From NCBI GenBank assembly GCA_044375275.1, contig JBILMZ010000197.1:1-6498 (forward strand): DNA of 6,498 nt, given 5' to 3'. The notes under the pieces were generated by a model that was not told the origin of the DNA, made no database searches, and saw nothing but the letters and a program-made list of their open reading frames with translations. The position numbers were made by a program, and so were the translations under genes. Each line of letters begins with the position of its first letter. Position 1 is the first letter of the stretch. This document shows positions 5,280 to 6,498 of the stretch, piece by piece. The DNA is from SZUA-430 sp044375275 (GTDB lineage Bacteria > Pseudomonadota > Alphaproteobacteria > Micropepsales > Micropepsaceae).

Positions 5280-6401
5280 GATCGCACCCGACGATTTCAG
5301 GGCAGCGATGGCGTCAGCAGAGAACCCCCAATCCTTGAGGATCGCTTCATTGTGCTGACCGGACTGCGGCGCCACGCCCTGGATTTCGGGGACAGTGCGA
5401 CTGAAGCGCGGCGCCGGCGCCGGATGGGTCACGCCGTCAACTTCGACAAAAGCCTGGCGCGCCTTGTTGTGCGGATGCTGCGGTGCCTCGCTCAGCGATA
5501 GAACAGGCGCGTAACAGACATCCGTACCCTCCATCAGCTTGTCCCACTGGTCGCGCGACTTGGTCTTGATCACGGCCGCGATCTTCGCCTTCAGCGCCGG
5601 CCACTTTGAACGGTCCATCTGCGACTGGAATTCCGGATCTGTGATCCCGGTCTTCTCCAGAAGCAGTGCATAGAACTGCGGCTCGATCGAACCGATCGAC
5701 ACCCACTTGCCGTCCGATGTCTCATACGTGTCATAGAAGTGCGCGCCGCCATCGAGCAGGTTCTCGCCCTTGTCGTCGCTCCACATGCCCATCGCCTTGA
5801 AGCCGTAGAACATCGACATCAGCGACGCCGCTCCATCCGTCATCGCGCAGTCGACAACCTGTCCCTTGCCCGAACCGCGCGCTTCGAACAGCGCGCAGGC
5901 CATACCGAACGCGAGATAGAGCGCACCACCACCGAAGTCACCGACGAGGTTGAGGGGCGGCACCGGCGTCTCGCCCTTGCGGCCGATCGCGTGCAACGCG
6001 CCGGTCAGCGCAATGTAGTTAATGTCGTGGCCGGCAGCCTGGGAAAGAGGTCCTGTCTGGCCCCATCCGGTCATGCGCCCATAGACCAGCTTCGGATTCG
6101 CCTTGAGCGCCACATCGGGTCCCAGGCCCAGTTTCTCCATTACTCCTGGTCGAAACCCTTCGAGGAGGGCGTCCGCCTGGGAGATAAGTGTGATGGCCGT
6201 CTTCACGGCATCCGGATTTTTCAGATCCAGTGCAATTGAGCGACGCCCGCGGCTCGTAATGTCGAATTTGTTGGCTCCACGGCCACCTTTGCGGTCAATG
6301 CGTACAACTTCTGCGCCCATATCGCTCAGGAGCATCGCGCAGAACGGGCCAGGACCGATGCCGGCGAACTCAATCACTTTCACGCCATGAAGTGGACCCA
6401 T
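5277..6401 (-). CDS. alpha-methylacyl-CoA racemase (CoA-transferase family III)
   Basis: A 374-residue CaiB/BaiF-fold protein closely matching alpha-methylacyl-CoA racemases (AMACR in animals, MCR in Mycobacterium tuberculosis). These interconvert (2R)- and (2S)-2-methylacyl-CoA esters so that branched chains can enter beta-oxidation. The N-terminal segment GVKVIEFAGIGPGPFCAMLL and DMGAEVVRIDR bind CoA. All three residues known as catalytic in the mycobacterial enzyme (H126, D156, E241) appear one position earlier here: H125 in AGHDINY, D155 in NLVGDFGGG and E240 in GSIEPQFYA. This separates it from true CoA-transferases of the fold, which use a catalytic Asp at a different position. The start at 6401 (MGPLHG) has GGAGG at 6409-6413 with seven-base spacing. 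The frame extends to a GTG at 6443 but without a ribosome binding site. It is first in the operon with the phosphatase and the dehydrogenase. I see no convincing promoter in the 97 bases upstream. Confidence 0.93.
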   Translation of the reverse strand: MGPLHGVKVIEFAGIGPGPFCAMLLSDMGAEVVRIDRKGGRGANKFDITSRGRRSIALDLKNPDAVKTAITLISQADALLEGFRPGVMEKLGLGPDVALKANPKLVYGRMTGWGQTGPLSQAAGHDINYIALTGALHAIGRKGETPVPPLNLVGDFGGGALYLAFGMACALFEARGSGKGQVVDCAMTDGAASLMSMFYGFKAMGMWSDDKGENLLDGGAHFYDTYETSDGKWVSIGSIEPQFYALLLEKTGITDPEFQSQMDRSKWPALKAKIAAVIKTKSRDQWDKLMEGTDVCYAPVLSLSEAPQHPHNKARQAFVEVDGVTHPAPAPRFSRTVPEIQGVAPQSGQHNEAILKDWGFSADAIAALKSSGAI

Positions 6402-6498
6402 GACAAAGCCTCCAAACTTGAATAGGACAATAGGAAACAACACGGGTTTAGTTCATCGCGAACAGGCCTGCAAACACAAGAAGTGACTGGAGTGGTGG

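Noticed and set aside
6448..6498. Possible C-terminus (ending VFAGLFAMN) of another minus-strand gene upstream of the racemase
   Set aside because: Only 16 codons are visible, and the other two frames also close within 100 bases, so frame and reality cannot be decided from this window.

Overview
The window looks like chromosomal DNA from a GC-rich alphaproteobacterium. The gene content (a CoA-transferase family III racemase, an acyl-CoA dehydrogenase, an amidohydrolase and an alpha/beta hydrolase), a CtrA-box-like TTAA-N7-TTTA site and hairpin-rich intergenic repeats all fit a Caulobacterales/Hyphomonadaceae-type genome. The lineage is an inference from style, not from a marker gene.

All five supported protein genes lie on the minus strand, so transcription runs from high to low coordinates. 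First comes a tight three-gene operon: an alpha-methylacyl-CoA racemase (6401-5277), a histidine phosphatase (5277-4543; its GTG start shares one base with the racemase TAG stop) and an acyl-CoA dehydrogenase of the ACAD10/11-like type (4487-3294). Next is a 344-base gap (2950-3293) holding two oppositely oriented copies of a double-hairpin REP-like element. It is followed by a TIM-barrel amidohydrolase (2943/2949-1762), a long 718-base gap (1044-1761), and an alpha/beta hydrolase (1043-1) that runs off the left edge of the window.

The 718-base gap is the least ordinary part. It contains two intrinsic terminators pointing along the plus strand although no plus-strand protein gene is present. 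Each is preceded, at nearly the same distance, by the same ordered short sequence boxes. This suggests two tandem, related small RNA genes at about 1110-1244 and 1327-1455, the first next to a CtrA-like site.

Together the enzymes suggest catabolism of acyl-CoA esters: the racemase sets alpha-methyl stereochemistry, the dehydrogenase oxidises or eliminates, and the hydrolases act on other intermediates or substrates. Why a histidine phosphatase sits inside the acyl-CoA operon is unknown. The ACAD10/11 family uses phosphorylated 4-hydroxyacyl-CoA chemistry, which makes the pairing worth checking. No mobile element, tRNA, rRNA or CRISPR array was seen.
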